From Pseudomonas marvdashtae (GTDB taxonomy: Bacteria; Pseudomonadota; Gammaproteobacteria; Pseudomonadales; Pseudomonadaceae), in assembly GCF_014268655.2 (NCBI RefSeq), contig NZ_JABWQX020000001.1:3068001-3132000 (forward strand): DNA of 64,000 bases, given 5' to 3'. Shown in pieces: positions 44,037 to 53,270 of the stretch. The position numbers were made by a program, and so were the translations under genes. Position 1 is the stretch's first letter, and every line of letters begins with the position of its first letter. Below the pieces are notes generated by a model. It made no database searches. It was not told the origin of the DNA and was given only the letters and a program-made list of their open reading frames with translations.

Positions 44037-45248
44037 TCATTGCACCAGCTGATTGATCTCGATGATCGGCAGCAGCACAGCCATGACGATGGTCAGCACG
44101 ACGCCACCCATGATCACGATCATCAGCGGCTCCAGGAGTGCCGTCATGCCCATGGCCCTACGTTCGATATCACGAGACAGGGTTTGCGCGGCGCGCTCGA
44201 GCATGGGCGGCAAGTTACCGGTTTTTTCGCCGCTGGCGATCAGGTGGATCAGGATCGGCGGGAACACCTTGCCGACTCGCAGCGCGTTGGCAAGGCCCAC
44301 GCCTTCGCGTACCCGCAGCGTCGCATCGGCCACGCAATGGCCCAGGCGGTCGTTGGCCAGCGTCTGCCCGGCGGCGTCCAGGGCACGCAACAGTGGCACG
44401 CCGGCGCTGCCGAGAATCGCCAGGGTCGAGGCGAAACGCGCCGTGTTCACCCCGAGCACGAAGCGGCCGATCAGCGGAAGCCGCAACACCCGGCTATGCC
44501 AGGCCAGGCGTGCCTCGGCGTTACGCAAATAGCGGCGCCACCCCCACCAGCAGCCGGCGAGTCCGGCGAAACAGGCCCAGCCCCACGCGCGCAGGAAGTC
44601 GCTGGCCTGCAGCATTACCCGGGTCAGGGTTGGCAGGTCCTGGCGCGCCTGGGAAAAGGCGCTGACCACCTGCGGCACCACGAAGCCCAGCAGGAAAATC
44701 ACGATGACGATGGAGACCACGCCCACCACCGCCGGGTAGATAAACGCCGTGAGGATCTTGCCCCTCAGGTTGTTGCGTTCTTCGATGTAGTCGGCCAGGC
44801 GCTCCATCACCTGGGCAAGGTCGCCGGACTCTTCGCCAGCGGCAATCATCGCCCGGTAGATCTCGGGAAAATCCCGTGGCCGTGCGGCGAGCGCATCGGC
44901 CAGGCGCATGCCATTGCGCACGTCGCCACGCACGGCGCCCAGGGTCTCGGCGATGTGGCGTTTCTCGGCCTGGTCCACGGTGGCCGACAGGGCCGCTTCC
45001 AACGGCAAGCTGGCGCCCAGCAGGCTCGCCAGTTGGCGGGTGGCCCAGGCCAGATCGCCGTCGGACAGCTTGGGGCTGAATATACCGGGCGCACTGGCGC
45101 TGTTGACGGGTTGCTGTTCATCGATGCGCAACGGCGTTAACCCACGGCCACGCAGTTCACCCATCGCACTGCGCTGGCTGTCGGCTTCCAGCACGCCTTG
45201 TTGGATTTTCCCGGAGGCATCGGCGGCCTCGAAACGGTAGCGGTTCAT
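44037..45248 (-). CDS. hxcS: T2SS inner-membrane platform protein GspF (HxcS)
   Basis: The protein has 403 residues from the ATG at 45248, overlapping the hxcR stop (TGATG). Two T2SSF repeats are visible: the first about residues 70-190 (LASLLGASLPLEAALSA, EIYRAMIAAGEESGDLAQVMERLADYIEER), the second about 270-395 (ARFASTLAILGSAGVPLLRALDAA, LIASGEKTGNLPPMLERAA). Three membrane segments are present, and the last ends with the GspF signature EPLMIVIMGGVVLTIVMAVLLPI. GspF forms the inner-membrane base with GspL/M and binds the ATPase. It is the last gene of the hxcT-X-Y-Z-Q-R-S run. Confidence 0.93.
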   Translation of the reverse strand: MNRYRFEAADASGKIQQGVLEADSQRSAMGELRGRGLTPLRIDEQQPVNSASAPGIFSPKLSDGDLAWATRQLASLLGASLPLEAALSATVDQAEKRHIAETLGAVRGDVRNGMRLADALAARPRDFPEIYRAMIAAGEESGDLAQVMERLADYIEERNNLRGKILTAFIYPAVVGVVSIVIVIFLLGFVVPQVVSAFSQARQDLPTLTRVMLQASDFLRAWGWACFAGLAGCWWGWRRYLRNAEARLAWHSRVLRLPLIGRFVLGVNTARFASTLAILGSAGVPLLRALDAAGQTLANDRLGHCVADATLRVREGVGLANALRVGKVFPPILIHLIASGEKTGNLPPMLERAAQTLSRDIERRAMGMTALLEPLMIVIMGGVVLTIVMAVLLPIIEINQLVQ

Positions 45249-46690
45249 CAGGCGTCCCGGGTCACGCGCAGGATTTCTTCGCGGGCGGTGGAGCCAGTGG
45301 CGACCCACCGCTCGCCGTCCTCGCGCATGCTCAACATACCGGCCTGCCGCGCACAAATGCGCAGCGCCTGTTCGCCTTCGCCCTGGTGGATCAGTCGGCG
45401 CACCTCGTCGTCCACCACGAACAATTCGTGAATGCCGGTACGACCGCTGTAGCCGGTGTGGTTGCAGCGCGGGCAGCCGTGGGGGCGCCACTGCCCCGGC
45501 ACCGCTTCGTCAGGCTGCTTGCATTCCGGACACAGGCGCCGCACCAGGCGTTGCGCGAGGACGCCGAGCAGTGACGACGCCAACAAAAAGGGCTCCACGC
45601 CGATATCGGTCAGCCGCGTCACCGCCGACACGGCGTCGTTGGTGTGCAGGGTCGCCAGGACCAGGTGCCCGGTCAATGAGGCCTGGACTGCAATCTGGGC
45701 GGTTTCCTGGTCGCGGATTTCGCCGATCATGATCACGTCCGGATCCTGGCGCAGGATGGCCCGCAGGGCCAGGCCGAAGCTCATGTCGATCCGGCTGTTG
45801 ACCTGAATCTGGCTGATACCCGGCAAATCGTATTCCACCGGGTCTTCGACGGTGAGGATGTTGCTGGTACTGGCATCCAGGCGGGCCAGGGCGGCATAGA
45901 GCGTGGTGGTCTTGCCGCTGCCGGTGGGACCGGTGACGAGCACGATGCCGTGGGGTTGGCGGATCAGTTGGTCGAGTTGAGTGAGCACGGCGGGCGCCAT
46001 GCCCAAGGTTTCCAGCTGTAACCGCCCGGCCTGTTTGTCCAGCAGGCGCATCACCACCCGCTCGCCGTGGCCGGTGGGCACGGTGGACACCCGCACGTCA
46101 ATCGGCCGCCCGGCAACACGCAGGGCTATGCGGCCGTCTTGGGGCAAGCGTTTCTCGGCGATATCCAACTGCGCCATGATCTTGATCCGCGACACCAGCG
46201 CCGCATGCAGGGCCTTGCGCGGCGCGACCACATCGCGCAGGGCGCCATCGACGCGGTAGCGCACCACGGAATGAGTTTCGAACGGCTCGATATGAATATC
46301 GCTGGCTTCATCCCGCGCCGCCTGGGTCAGCAAAGCGTTGATCATGCGGATGACCGGGGCGCCACCTTCGCTGTCCAGCAGGTCGGCGACTTCCGGGATG
46401 TCCTGCATCAGCCGGTCCAGGTCGACTTCATTTTCCGCCGCGCCGACGATCGCGGCGGCGCTGCCGGTATCGGCGTAGGCGCTGGTCAGCAGCGCTTCCA
46501 ACTCATCGTCGCGTATGCGTTGCAAGGCGGTGATGCCATAACGGCGACGGACTTCATTGATGGCCCAGCCGGGCGTTGCGGCGCTGACCAACAGCACATC
46601 GCCTTCCTCGCCAGCCTTGAGCAACAGCCGTTGGGCCTTGGCCCAGGCGTAGGGCAAGGCGCCCTGGCGGGTTGGTTGCCCAGGGTTCAT
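45248..46690 (-). CDS. hxcR: T2SS ATPase GspE (HxcR)
   Basis: The protein has 480 residues from the ATG at 46690, which overlaps the hxcQ stop (ATGA). The N-terminal GspE domain (about 1-110) contacts GspL. The Walker A motif GPTGSGKTTT is at about 254-263, and an Asp box region follows with VEDPVEYDLPGISQIQVN. Walker B is VIMIGEIRDQETA, and the His box TGHLVLATLHTNDA comes later. A tetracysteine zinc element, CPEC and CPRC about 16 residues apart, is present as in most GspE. It powers pseudopilus assembly from the cytoplasm. Confidence 0.95.
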   Translation of the reverse strand: MNPGQPTRQGALPYAWAKAQRLLLKAGEEGDVLLVSAATPGWAINEVRRRYGITALQRIRDDELEALLTSAYADTGSAAAIVGAAENEVDLDRLMQDIPEVADLLDSEGGAPVIRMINALLTQAARDEASDIHIEPFETHSVVRYRVDGALRDVVAPRKALHAALVSRIKIMAQLDIAEKRLPQDGRIALRVAGRPIDVRVSTVPTGHGERVVMRLLDKQAGRLQLETLGMAPAVLTQLDQLIRQPHGIVLVTGPTGSGKTTTLYAALARLDASTSNILTVEDPVEYDLPGISQIQVNSRIDMSFGLALRAILRQDPDVIMIGEIRDQETAQIAVQASLTGHLVLATLHTNDAVSAVTRLTDIGVEPFLLASSLLGVLAQRLVRRLCPECKQPDEAVPGQWRPHGCPRCNHTGYSGRTGIHELFVVDDEVRRLIHQGEGEQALRICARQAGMLSMREDGERWVATGSTAREEILRVTRDA

Positions 46691-49062
46691 GGCTGCTTGC
46701 CCGTTTCCAGCGGCACGGCGCGGATGGCTGCGCGGGGCACTTGATTGAGCGGCGCTGGATTGCGTGACGGCACGTTGAGCGGCATCGCCTGCTCGGCTGG
46801 CGGCAACTGCGGCGCCTGCATGTCGGTGAGCGGCCATCGGTGGATAGGCTGCAAATTGCCTTGGGCGCGACGGATAAAGTCATAGCGATTGAGGGTAATA
46901 CTGCGTCCGACATTGTTGTCGCGGATGATGTACGGGCGCAGGAATACCATCAGGTTGGTCTTGGTCCTCGAGCGGCTGTCGCTGCGAAACAGCGCGCCGA
47001 TACCGGGGATGCTGCCCAGCCCCGGAATGGCATCGGAGCTCTCGGTAAAACCATCCTGGAGCAAGCCGCCCAGAACCATGATCTGTCCATCGTCGAGCAG
47101 GATGCTGGTGTCGATGGCGCGCTTGTTGGTCACCGTGCCGGCGTCGCTGGACGCGCGCGGGTCCACGCTGCTGACTTCCTGGTAGATGTCCAGCTTGACC
47201 GTGCCGCCTTCGGAGATCTGCGGACGCACGTTCAGGCGCAGCCCTACTTCCTCGCGCTCGATGGTCTGGAACGGGTTGTTGCTGTTGCCCCCGCCATTGG
47301 TCACATAGTTGCCCGTGACGAACGGGATGGTCTGACCGACGAAAATGCTCGCCGCTTCGTTGTCCAGCGTCAGCAGATTGGGGGTGGACAGCACGTTGGT
47401 GCCGCCCTTGCTTTTCAGCGCGCGGGCCAGCACTTTCAGATCCAACACCTGGCCGATGCCCGGAATATTCACGGTGCCCGAGACCTTGCCGATGCTCAGG
47501 CCACCGGGCAGCGCATCAATACTGTTCTTAGCTGATGTATTGATGCCGGCGCCGCCCAGGTTGGCGCCGCCGATCCAGCCATTGCCGGCAAGGTCGCCGG
47601 CCTGCCATTGGATGCCGAATGCGCTGGCATCGTCTTCACTGACTTCGACGATCAGGCTTTCGATCACCACCTGGGCTCGGCGCTGGTCGAGCAGGTCGAT
47701 GACCTCCCGCAGGTTGCGATACAACGGGTCGGGGGCGGAAATCAGCAAGGTGTTGGTGGTGGTATCGGCCTGCACGGTCACGCCATTGGCGGAAAACGCC
47801 ACCGCGCTTTCGCCGGACTGATGGCCGCTTTGACCACTCGGCATTTGCAGGCCGGCGCCCTGGCCGTTGCTGTTTTGCGAGCTGGCGCCGCTACTTGAGG
47901 AACTGCTGCCATTGCCGGTGGTGCTGTTGCCCGATTGGCCACCCAGGCCGCCGCCACTCAACAGGGCTCGCGCGCCGTCGGTGGACGCACCGGCCATTTC
48001 CCCTTCACCGGTGAGCAGGCCGCGCAGGGCCTGCGCCAGTTTGTTGGCCTGGGCGTTGCGCAGGTACACCACGTGAAGATTGCTCGGGTTGTTCTGGGCA
48101 TTGTCGAGCTTGTAGATCAGTTGGCGGGCCAATTCGGTACGCTCGGGGCTGCCGGTGCGCAGGATGATGCTGTTGGACCGTGGGTCACCAATCACCGAGA
48201 CCTTTTGCGTGGCATCGGCGCCCTGCACGTCCAGCAGCTCGGAGACCATCGTCGCGATGTCGACCGCGATCCCGTTCTGCACCGGCACCACATCGGTGTC
48301 GATGGCCCCGGGAATGTCGATGTTGGCGATGATCTGCGCCACGCGCCTGAGGTTTTCCGCGTAGTCGGTGACCACCACCGTGTTGTTGCCAGGATAGGCA
48401 TTGATGGGGTTGTTAGCCGACACGATAGGCCGCAGCACCGGAATCAGGTTGACCGCGTTTTCGTACTGCAGGCGGTAGGTCCGCGTGATCATGCCATTGC
48501 CTGCCGGACGGTCGGCGTCCCCCACCGGGCCGCCCAGCAACTTGGCATCGGCTTCCGGCACCACCTGGCTGACGCCCTCCACTTCGACCACGGCAAAGCC
48601 TTGCATGCGCAGGGCCGCCAGCAACATGTCGTAGGCGGTATGAGCCGGAACTTCGCCTTCAGACACCAGGGTCAGTTGGCCTTTGATGCGCGGATCGACC
48701 AGGAACTGGCGACCGGTTGCCCGGGATAAAGCGCGCACCACGGCGGGAATGTCGGCCTCGACAAAATTCAACTGCACCGGCTGCTTGCCCAAGCCGTTGC
48801 CGGCCACCGTCGCAGCATCGGCGGGAGAACGCGGGCTCGAGCGCGACGGTGCCTTGTTGACCTGCCGCTGTCGCTGCTCTTGCACCTGCGCCTGGGCTCG
48901 CTGGCGCTCCACCAGCGCATCGCCGCTGCCGGTCTGCGCCAGCGGCTGGCCGAGTTCGCTTTGCGCGGCGATGGGCTGTGGTTGCTCGCCGCCCCATTGG
49001 CTACAGGCACTCAGCAGCAGCGCCAAGGGAAATGTTGACGCGTACGTACCAAACCGCTTCAT
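46687..49062 (-). CDS. hxcQ: T2SS lipoprotein secretin GspD (HxcQ)
   Basis: The 791-residue protein has an N-terminal lipoprotein signal with lipobox LLSAC near residues 16-20 (SAC+S), so the mature secretin should be lipidated. N0 to N3 domains follow (for example VQLNFVEADIPAVVRALSRATGRQFLVDP in N0, then VNLIPVLRPIVSANNPINAY and NNTVVVTDY in N1/N2). A Ser/Gly/Asn-rich loop sits at about 365-420. The secretin core has VLSTPNLLTLDNEAASIFVGQ and IPGLGSIPGIGALFRSDSRSRT, the secretin signature. HxcQ of P. aeruginosa is known as a self-piloted liposecretin, and no pilotin gene is present here. The start overlaps the hxcZ stop (ATGA). Confidence 0.94.
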   Translation of the reverse strand: MKRFGTYASTFPLALLLSACSQWGGEQPQPIAAQSELGQPLAQTGSGDALVERQRAQAQVQEQRQRQVNKAPSRSSPRSPADAATVAGNGLGKQPVQLNFVEADIPAVVRALSRATGRQFLVDPRIKGQLTLVSEGEVPAHTAYDMLLAALRMQGFAVVEVEGVSQVVPEADAKLLGGPVGDADRPAGNGMITRTYRLQYENAVNLIPVLRPIVSANNPINAYPGNNTVVVTDYAENLRRVAQIIANIDIPGAIDTDVVPVQNGIAVDIATMVSELLDVQGADATQKVSVIGDPRSNSIILRTGSPERTELARQLIYKLDNAQNNPSNLHVVYLRNAQANKLAQALRGLLTGEGEMAGASTDGARALLSGGGLGGQSGNSTTGNGSSSSSSGASSQNSNGQGAGLQMPSGQSGHQSGESAVAFSANGVTVQADTTTNTLLISAPDPLYRNLREVIDLLDQRRAQVVIESLIVEVSEDDASAFGIQWQAGDLAGNGWIGGANLGGAGINTSAKNSIDALPGGLSIGKVSGTVNIPGIGQVLDLKVLARALKSKGGTNVLSTPNLLTLDNEAASIFVGQTIPFVTGNYVTNGGGNSNNPFQTIEREEVGLRLNVRPQISEGGTVKLDIYQEVSSVDPRASSDAGTVTNKRAIDTSILLDDGQIMVLGGLLQDGFTESSDAIPGLGSIPGIGALFRSDSRSRTKTNLMVFLRPYIIRDNNVGRSITLNRYDFIRRAQGNLQPIHRWPLTDMQAPQLPPAEQAMPLNVPSRNPAPLNQVPRAAIRAVPLETGKQP

Positions 49063-49613
49063 GAAGAGTCCTTAGCGCCTGGCGCCTGTTCCATGCCGAC
49101 GACCCCGGAAATCCGCGCGGCCGTCTCAGTACTTTGCGTTGTTGTCCGTTGCAAATGAGCGTCGCGCACCCGCAGGCCGAGCCTGGGTGCGTCGTCCAGT
49201 AACCAGTTCAACACGGCGTCGGCCGGGGCGTTATCGAGTGTCAGCCGCCACGTCATGGCATCACCCTCGGCGCTGTTCTCCAGGCGGTAGGCGCCCGCGA
49301 GGCCGATGCCATCCAAACGCTCATGCAAAACTTGCGGGGTGATCGCGCCGGGCGGCACGCTGGCGCCTTGCACCTCGCCCAGCACCGATTCCAGCGCTAC
49401 CGCCTGGGAACGCAGGCGCGGCAGCTCGGCCTGCCAATGATCGATGCGTTGCAGCGGCGGTTGGATCAAGCCGTACCACAGCACCATCACCGGCAACACC
49501 ACGGCGGCGACGCGCAAGATGCGTTTATCCCGGGCGCTGCTGCGTTGCCAGAACTGCAGTGCGCTGGCGCGCTGGGCCTGCCAGCGGGCGCGATAGCGGG
49601 CAAGGCTATTCAT
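49059..49613 (-). CDS. hxcZ: T2SS protein GspM (HxcZ)
   Basis: The 184-residue bitopic protein has one membrane helix (about residues 32-50, ILRVAAVVLPVMVLWYGLI) after a short basic cytoplasmic arm. The periplasmic part has a coiled-coil section (WQAELPRLRSQAVALESVLGE) and the ferredoxin-like domain with LTLDNAPADAVLNWLLDDAPRLGLRVRDAHLQR, typical of GspM. It overlaps hxcY by 8 nt and hxcQ by 4 nt, so it is tightly coupled. GspM partners GspL in the platform. Confidence 0.88.
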   Translation of the reverse strand: MNSLARYRARWQAQRASALQFWQRSSARDKRILRVAAVVLPVMVLWYGLIQPPLQRIDHWQAELPRLRSQAVALESVLGEVQGASVPPGAITPQVLHERLDGIGLAGAYRLENSAEGDAMTWRLTLDNAPADAVLNWLLDDAPRLGLRVRDAHLQRTTTQSTETAARISGVVGMEQAPGAKDSS

Positions 49614-50778
49614 CCGCGGCCTCCGCGACGGACGTCGTCTTGGCGTCCGCTGGCAAACGCTTAAGGGTCCACTGCCCGTTGGCCAGATCTGCTTGTATGC
49701 CGCCTTGCGCCAGGCTGGCTTGCCAGCTGCTCTCGGCAGGGGGTTTGCGGGCCGGCGCGCGCGGGGTCAGGTGCAATTCCGTGCCATCGAAGTCGAGCTT
49801 GTCGACGGCGCCCGCCATGAACGGCAAATGCCCAACCGCCTGCCGCACCAGGACCGCGAAGCTGACCGGTCCTTCGGCCTGCGCCCCGTCGCGTCGCGCA
49901 TCGCGTTGCTGACGCGCCTGTTGCAAGGGATTGAGGACCACCGGCAACTCGGGGAAAACCTGCTGCACCCGACTGACCATCTGTCTCTTGATTGCTTGGC
50001 CCTCATCGGCCAGCCGCATGGCATACAGATTGAGGCCCAAGGTCCAGATCAACGCCGCCACCGCGCAACAGGCGGCGGCGCGGCCCCAGCGCTGATTGCC
50101 CCGTGGGTTCTGCTCGATGCCGCTGAGCAGACTCCATGACGGCACCGGGCCGATCCAGCGCTGTTCGCCCGGCAATGGATCGACGCCGGCCAAGCTTTCT
50201 GGCCGCGCACCGACCCAACGCACCGTCCTCTCGCGCAATTGCTCGAGCCCTTCTTCCATCAAGGGATGAACCCAGGCGCGCTGAAGGTCCTCGCGTACCA
50301 GCAAATGATCCTCCACCCAAGTTGCCGTGCACGCGCCGGCCTCGGCCAACGATAAAAAGCACGGCGCCGCGTACAGGCCGCGCGGCTGCAACTTGAGCGT
50401 TTGCAACAACTGCGAGAGACGCTGCAGCGCCGCCCGGTCAAACCAAGCCAATTGCACCTGGCCGCCAATGTCGCGAGGCCCGTGTACCAGGTGAACGGTA
50501 TCGTCGCTGCCCAGCAGCAGGTTGTCTGCCGCGCAACGCACGGCATCGCCCAGGCGCGCAGCTGGCAGCGGGGGCAATTCGACGCAGGCCAGCAAGCTGT
50601 CCTGGGGATGCAAACAGAGCTCCAACGCTTGGGCTTGGGCCGCGCTGCTCAGCTCGCGCAAAGACTGTCGACCCTGCTTGACCAACGCGCCCTTACGGTC
50701 GAGCCAGGCACACTCCAACAGGCTGTCGGCGTTCAACTGCGCCAACGGCGCCAGGGCCATCCGCAGCAAAACGCTCAT
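49606..50778 (-). CDS. hxcY: T2SS protein GspL (HxcY)
   Basis: The protein has 390 residues. The cytoplasmic actin-like domain (about 1-225) includes LARVLPLP-like strands and VRWVGARPESLAGV. One membrane helix is near 235-255 (CCAVAALIWTLGLNLYAM). The periplasmic part holds QQVFPELPVVLNPLQQARQQ, a GspL hallmark, and a C-terminal domain with FMAGAVDKLDFDGTELHL. GspL recruits the ATPase. The start overlaps the hxcX stop by 4 nt (ATGA). Confidence 0.9.
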   Translation of the reverse strand: MSVLLRMALAPLAQLNADSLLECAWLDRKGALVKQGRQSLRELSSAAQAQALELCLHPQDSLLACVELPPLPAARLGDAVRCAADNLLLGSDDTVHLVHGPRDIGGQVQLAWFDRAALQRLSQLLQTLKLQPRGLYAAPCFLSLAEAGACTATWVEDHLLVREDLQRAWVHPLMEEGLEQLRERTVRWVGARPESLAGVDPLPGEQRWIGPVPSWSLLSGIEQNPRGNQRWGRAAACCAVAALIWTLGLNLYAMRLADEGQAIKRQMVSRVQQVFPELPVVLNPLQQARQQRDARRDGAQAEGPVSFAVLVRQAVGHLPFMAGAVDKLDFDGTELHLTPRAPARKPPAESSWQASLAQGGIQADLANGQWTLKRLPADAKTTSVAEAADE

Positions 50779-51743
50779 GCGCCCACCCGCGACCAGATCA
50801 CTCGGGGCCGGTTCAGCTCACCGCGATAAAACAGCGCCTGGACGCTGAACTGGCGCTGCTCGACGGTGGATTGCCCGCGCAACAGAAACCACTCGCTGGT
50901 GATGCCCAGGCGCAGTTGTTCAGTGCTCATCTGCGGTACACGCAAGCGGTTGAGGTAATCCCCGCTGTTGATGAACCACTGGCCACGGTCGCGCTCGGCG
51001 ATCAGCGCTTGCGCCTGGGCCACGCTCATGCCGGGCACCCGCGCGGCCAGGACTTGGGCAGTGGTGGTGTTGCCGTTCACCCAGGTGCTCGCTGGCAGCA
51101 CCGTGACAAAGGGGCGCAAGCGCTCAAGAGTGGCGGGGTCGATACCCGGCAAGCTGGCCAAGTCATCGAAGTGGCGCAACATCGGCCGGGTGGCGGGCAG
51201 CGGGCGGCTGTCGGCGTCGGGTGACGTCAGGCGGCCGCTGTCCAATCCCGTTCCCGCGCTCGTGCTTTGCGACGCAGGCTGCAAGCGCCTGGGGTACGCC
51301 TCGATCACGCGCTGGACGATGCGATTGGCCTGGGCAAGCGGTACGCCCAGTTCGGCGCAAAGGCGTTCGAACACAGCGGATTCCAGCGTGTCGAGCTGTC
51401 CGTCCAGGACCAGGTTGCGCAGGTTGAATTTGCTCTGCTCATCGCTGATGCGACCGTCGAATACGCCGCTCTCAGAGCCCAGGCGTACGCCGCGCATGGG
51501 CTGCGCCCAGTCCTGGTCCAAACGCGTCATGGGTTCGCGCAGCCGTTGCTGCCACAGCGCCTGTCGGGTCCACTCCAGCACCCCATTGGACAGCCAGGCG
51601 CCCCGCACCCGCTGGCTTTCGCTTTCCACGCCACGGGTCACCTGCGTCTGCCGGGCGATCATGCCGGCGGCAATCACCGCCACCACGGTCGCCACCAGTA
51701 AGGCGCTGATCACCGCCATGCCGCGCTGCGCTGAATGCCCCAC
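50775..51743 (-). CDS. hxcX: T2SS minor pseudopilin GspK (HxcX)
   Basis: The 322-residue protein has a prepilin-like N-terminus, SAQRG then MAVISALLVATVVAVIAAGM. It lacks the Glu5 of other pilins, as is normal for GspK at the pseudopilus tip. The large alpha domain between the two halves of the pilin fold follows, with LNLRNL-type FNLRNLV, PGIDPATLERLRPFVTVLP and a helix-hairpin-helix repeat VNGNTTTAQVLAARVPGMSV. It lies 2 bp after hxcT. Confidence 0.92.
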   Translation of the reverse strand: MGHSAQRGMAVISALLVATVVAVIAAGMIARQTQVTRGVESESQRVRGAWLSNGVLEWTRQALWQQRLREPMTRLDQDWAQPMRGVRLGSESGVFDGRISDEQSKFNLRNLVLDGQLDTLESAVFERLCAELGVPLAQANRIVQRVIEAYPRRLQPASQSTSAGTGLDSGRLTSPDADSRPLPATRPMLRHFDDLASLPGIDPATLERLRPFVTVLPASTWVNGNTTTAQVLAARVPGMSVAQAQALIAERDRGQWFINSGDYLNRLRVPQMSTEQLRLGITSEWFLLRGQSTVEQRQFSVQALFYRGELNRPRVIWSRVGA

Positions 51744-51745
51744 GG

Positions 51746-52195
51746 CTAGAGCTGCCAGGAGCCAATATCGGCGTTGACGCCTTCACCATCGGGCTGGCCA
51801 TCGGCGCCGAGGGAAAACACATCAACCTCGCCGTTGGTGCCTGGGTTGAGGTAATTGTAGGCACGACCCCAAGGGTCCTTGGGCAATCGCTCCAGATAAG
51901 CCCGCCAATTGGCGCTGGTGGCATTGGCGGGCTTTTGCGCCAAGGCTGCGAGGCCTTCGTTCATGGTCGGGTAGCGCCCTTGATCAAGGCGGAACAGCTT
52001 GAGCGCCTGCATCAGACCGGCGACGTCCTGGCGAGCCGCCGTGGCCCTGGCCTGGTCCGGCCGGTCGAGAACTTTGGGCACGACCATGGCGGCGAGAATC
52101 CCGAGGATGACCACCACGACCATGATTTCGATCAGGGTAAAACCTCGCTGCCGGCGAGGGCCTTGTGTGGGACGGTTAGACGACACGACACCCAT
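51746..52195 (-). CDS. hxcT: T2SS major pseudopilin GspG (HxcT)
   Basis: The protein has 149 residues from the ATG at 52195, seven bases after AGGAG; longer frames lack support. The prepilin site RRQRG followed by FTLIEIMVVVVILGILAAMV is textbook, with Glu5. The C-terminal part has YPTMNEGLAAL, WGRAYNYLNPG and the GspG calcium loop region (DVFSLGADGQPDGEG, then ADIGSW). The shared prepilin peptidase is not encoded here, so PilD elsewhere must process it. It is the first gene of the long hxc operon and divergent from hxcV. Confidence 0.95.
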   Translation of the reverse strand: MGVVSSNRPTQGPRRQRGFTLIEIMVVVVILGILAAMVVPKVLDRPDQARATAARQDVAGLMQALKLFRLDQGRYPTMNEGLAALAQKPANATSANWRAYLERLPKDPWGRAYNYLNPGTNGEVDVFSLGADGQPDGEGVNADIGSWQL

Positions 52196-52368
52196 CTCGA
52201 CACTCCTTGGCTGGCGCCTGGTTCGGCGCGGATTGAGGTTTCCATTCGCTGCGGATTGTTCCAGTCGCATATGTCACTGGTATAAAAAATCCTCAGGAGC
52301 TTTGGTCAGCAATCCGTCAAGTGCGGGCATTAGGCTGAAGTCCATTTCCCCCGACGACGCTCATCACC
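52196..52368. promoter_or_regulatory. Divergent hxcT/hxcV promoter region
   Basis: The 173-bp space between divergent hxc genes holds a -10-like TATAAA near 52281-52286 in the hxcV direction and an ATATGTCAC stretch just before it. No perfect Pho box was found. Both hxc transcripts must start here. Confidence 0.45.
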
Positions 52369-52749
52369 ATGACCAGACAGGTGCCCCGGCAACGCGGTTT
52401 TACCCTGATCGAAGTGTTGGTGGCGCTACTGATCGTGGCGGTGGCGATGTCGGCGGCGGTACGCGCCAGTGGGCAAATGAGCCAGAGCAACGCGCTTCTG
52501 CGCGAGCGCTCGGTGGCACTGTTGGCGGCGCAGAACAGCCTGGCCGAACTGCGTCTGCGCGGAGTGAAAAACAAGGACAGCGCCATGCAGCGCTGTGATC
52601 AAGGACGCTTGAAACTCAGTTGTGAACAGCGGGTAACCCGCAGCGGCGATCTGCTGAGGGTGCAGGTCCTGGTGCATGATCGCGAACAACACGGGCCACC
52701 GCTGGCGCGCCTGGAAACGTTGTTCAGCCGTCCCATCGCCAAACCATGA
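52369..52749 (+). CDS. hxcV: T2SS minor pseudopilin GspI (HxcV)
   Basis: The 126-residue protein has the prepilin site RQRG followed by FTLIEVLVALLIVAVAMSAAV with Glu5. The GspI pattern LRERSVALLAAQNSLAELRL (close to 'A.W.A.N.L..L.L') follows the N-terminal helix, then CEQRVTRSGDLLRVQVLVHD. It is on the plus strand, opposite to most hxc genes, and ends 1 bp before the end of the convergent hxcP. GspI nucleates the pseudopilus tip with GspJ and GspK. Confidence 0.9.
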   Translation: MTRQVPRQRGFTLIEVLVALLIVAVAMSAAVRASGQMSQSNALLRERSVALLAAQNSLAELRLRGVKNKDSAMQRCDQGRLKLSCEQRVTRSGDLLRVQVLVHDREQHGPPLARLETLFSRPIAKP

Positions 52750-52750
52750 A

Positions 52751-53179
52751 TCAACGCAGCGACGGCAGCGCCACCGGCGCCGGCAGGCGGGCTATCGGCA
52801 AACGCGATTCAGTGCCGGCGCGGTCGATGACCACGGCGTCGCCTTCGATACCGCGCAAGCGCACGCCCTCGCCCAACTGCTCCCCCGCCAGGAAGGCCCG
52901 GGGCGGCCCGTCATCGATACTGAGGACCGCTACCGCGCCATTCGGGCCGGCTAGCAGGCCGCTGAGCTTGATCTCCAGGGTATGCGCCGAACTGGCAAAC
53001 CACTGGGCCGCCTCCTGGCCGGTGGCGGCCAGCGGTGGCAAGGCTTCGCTGCTGGCCTGGGCTTGCACGGGCGCCGAATCGTTGAGCAAAAAACCCCATA
53101 TGACGAGCCCCGCCACGCTGGCAAGCACGGCGGCAGCCTGTACCAGGGTGGCCGGGTTCAACCGATGGAAATGGCGCAT
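52751..53179 (-). CDS. hxcP: T2SS clamp protein GspC (HxcP), short form without PDZ
   Basis: The 142-residue protein has an N-terminal membrane helix (about residues 10-30, LVQAAAVLASVAGLVIWGFLL). A linker leads to a homology-region domain (LEIKLSGLLAGPNGAVAVLSI, PRAFLAGEQLGEGVRLRGIEGDAVVIDRAG). Classical GspC proteins are near 270-300 residues with a C-terminal PDZ or coiled coil; here the chain ends right after the HR domain. It should connect the platform to the secretin N0 domain. It is divergent from hxcU across 91 bp. Confidence 0.87.
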   Translation of the reverse strand: MRHFHRLNPATLVQAAAVLASVAGLVIWGFLLNDSAPVQAQASSEALPPLAATGQEAAQWFASSAHTLEIKLSGLLAGPNGAVAVLSIDDGPPRAFLAGEQLGEGVRLRGIEGDAVVIDRAGTESRLPIARLPAPVALPSLR

Positions 53180-53270
53180 GAGCGGATCCTCCGTGAATTC
53201 CAGTGAATCAGGCTACCCGTGCTTTCTCACGTTTTTATTGCAAATCCACCCCAGATACAGGCGCAGCGCC

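Noticed and set aside
46067..46744. Plus-strand frame opposite hxcR
   Set aside because: Antisense shadow of a GspE ATPase with all motifs intact.
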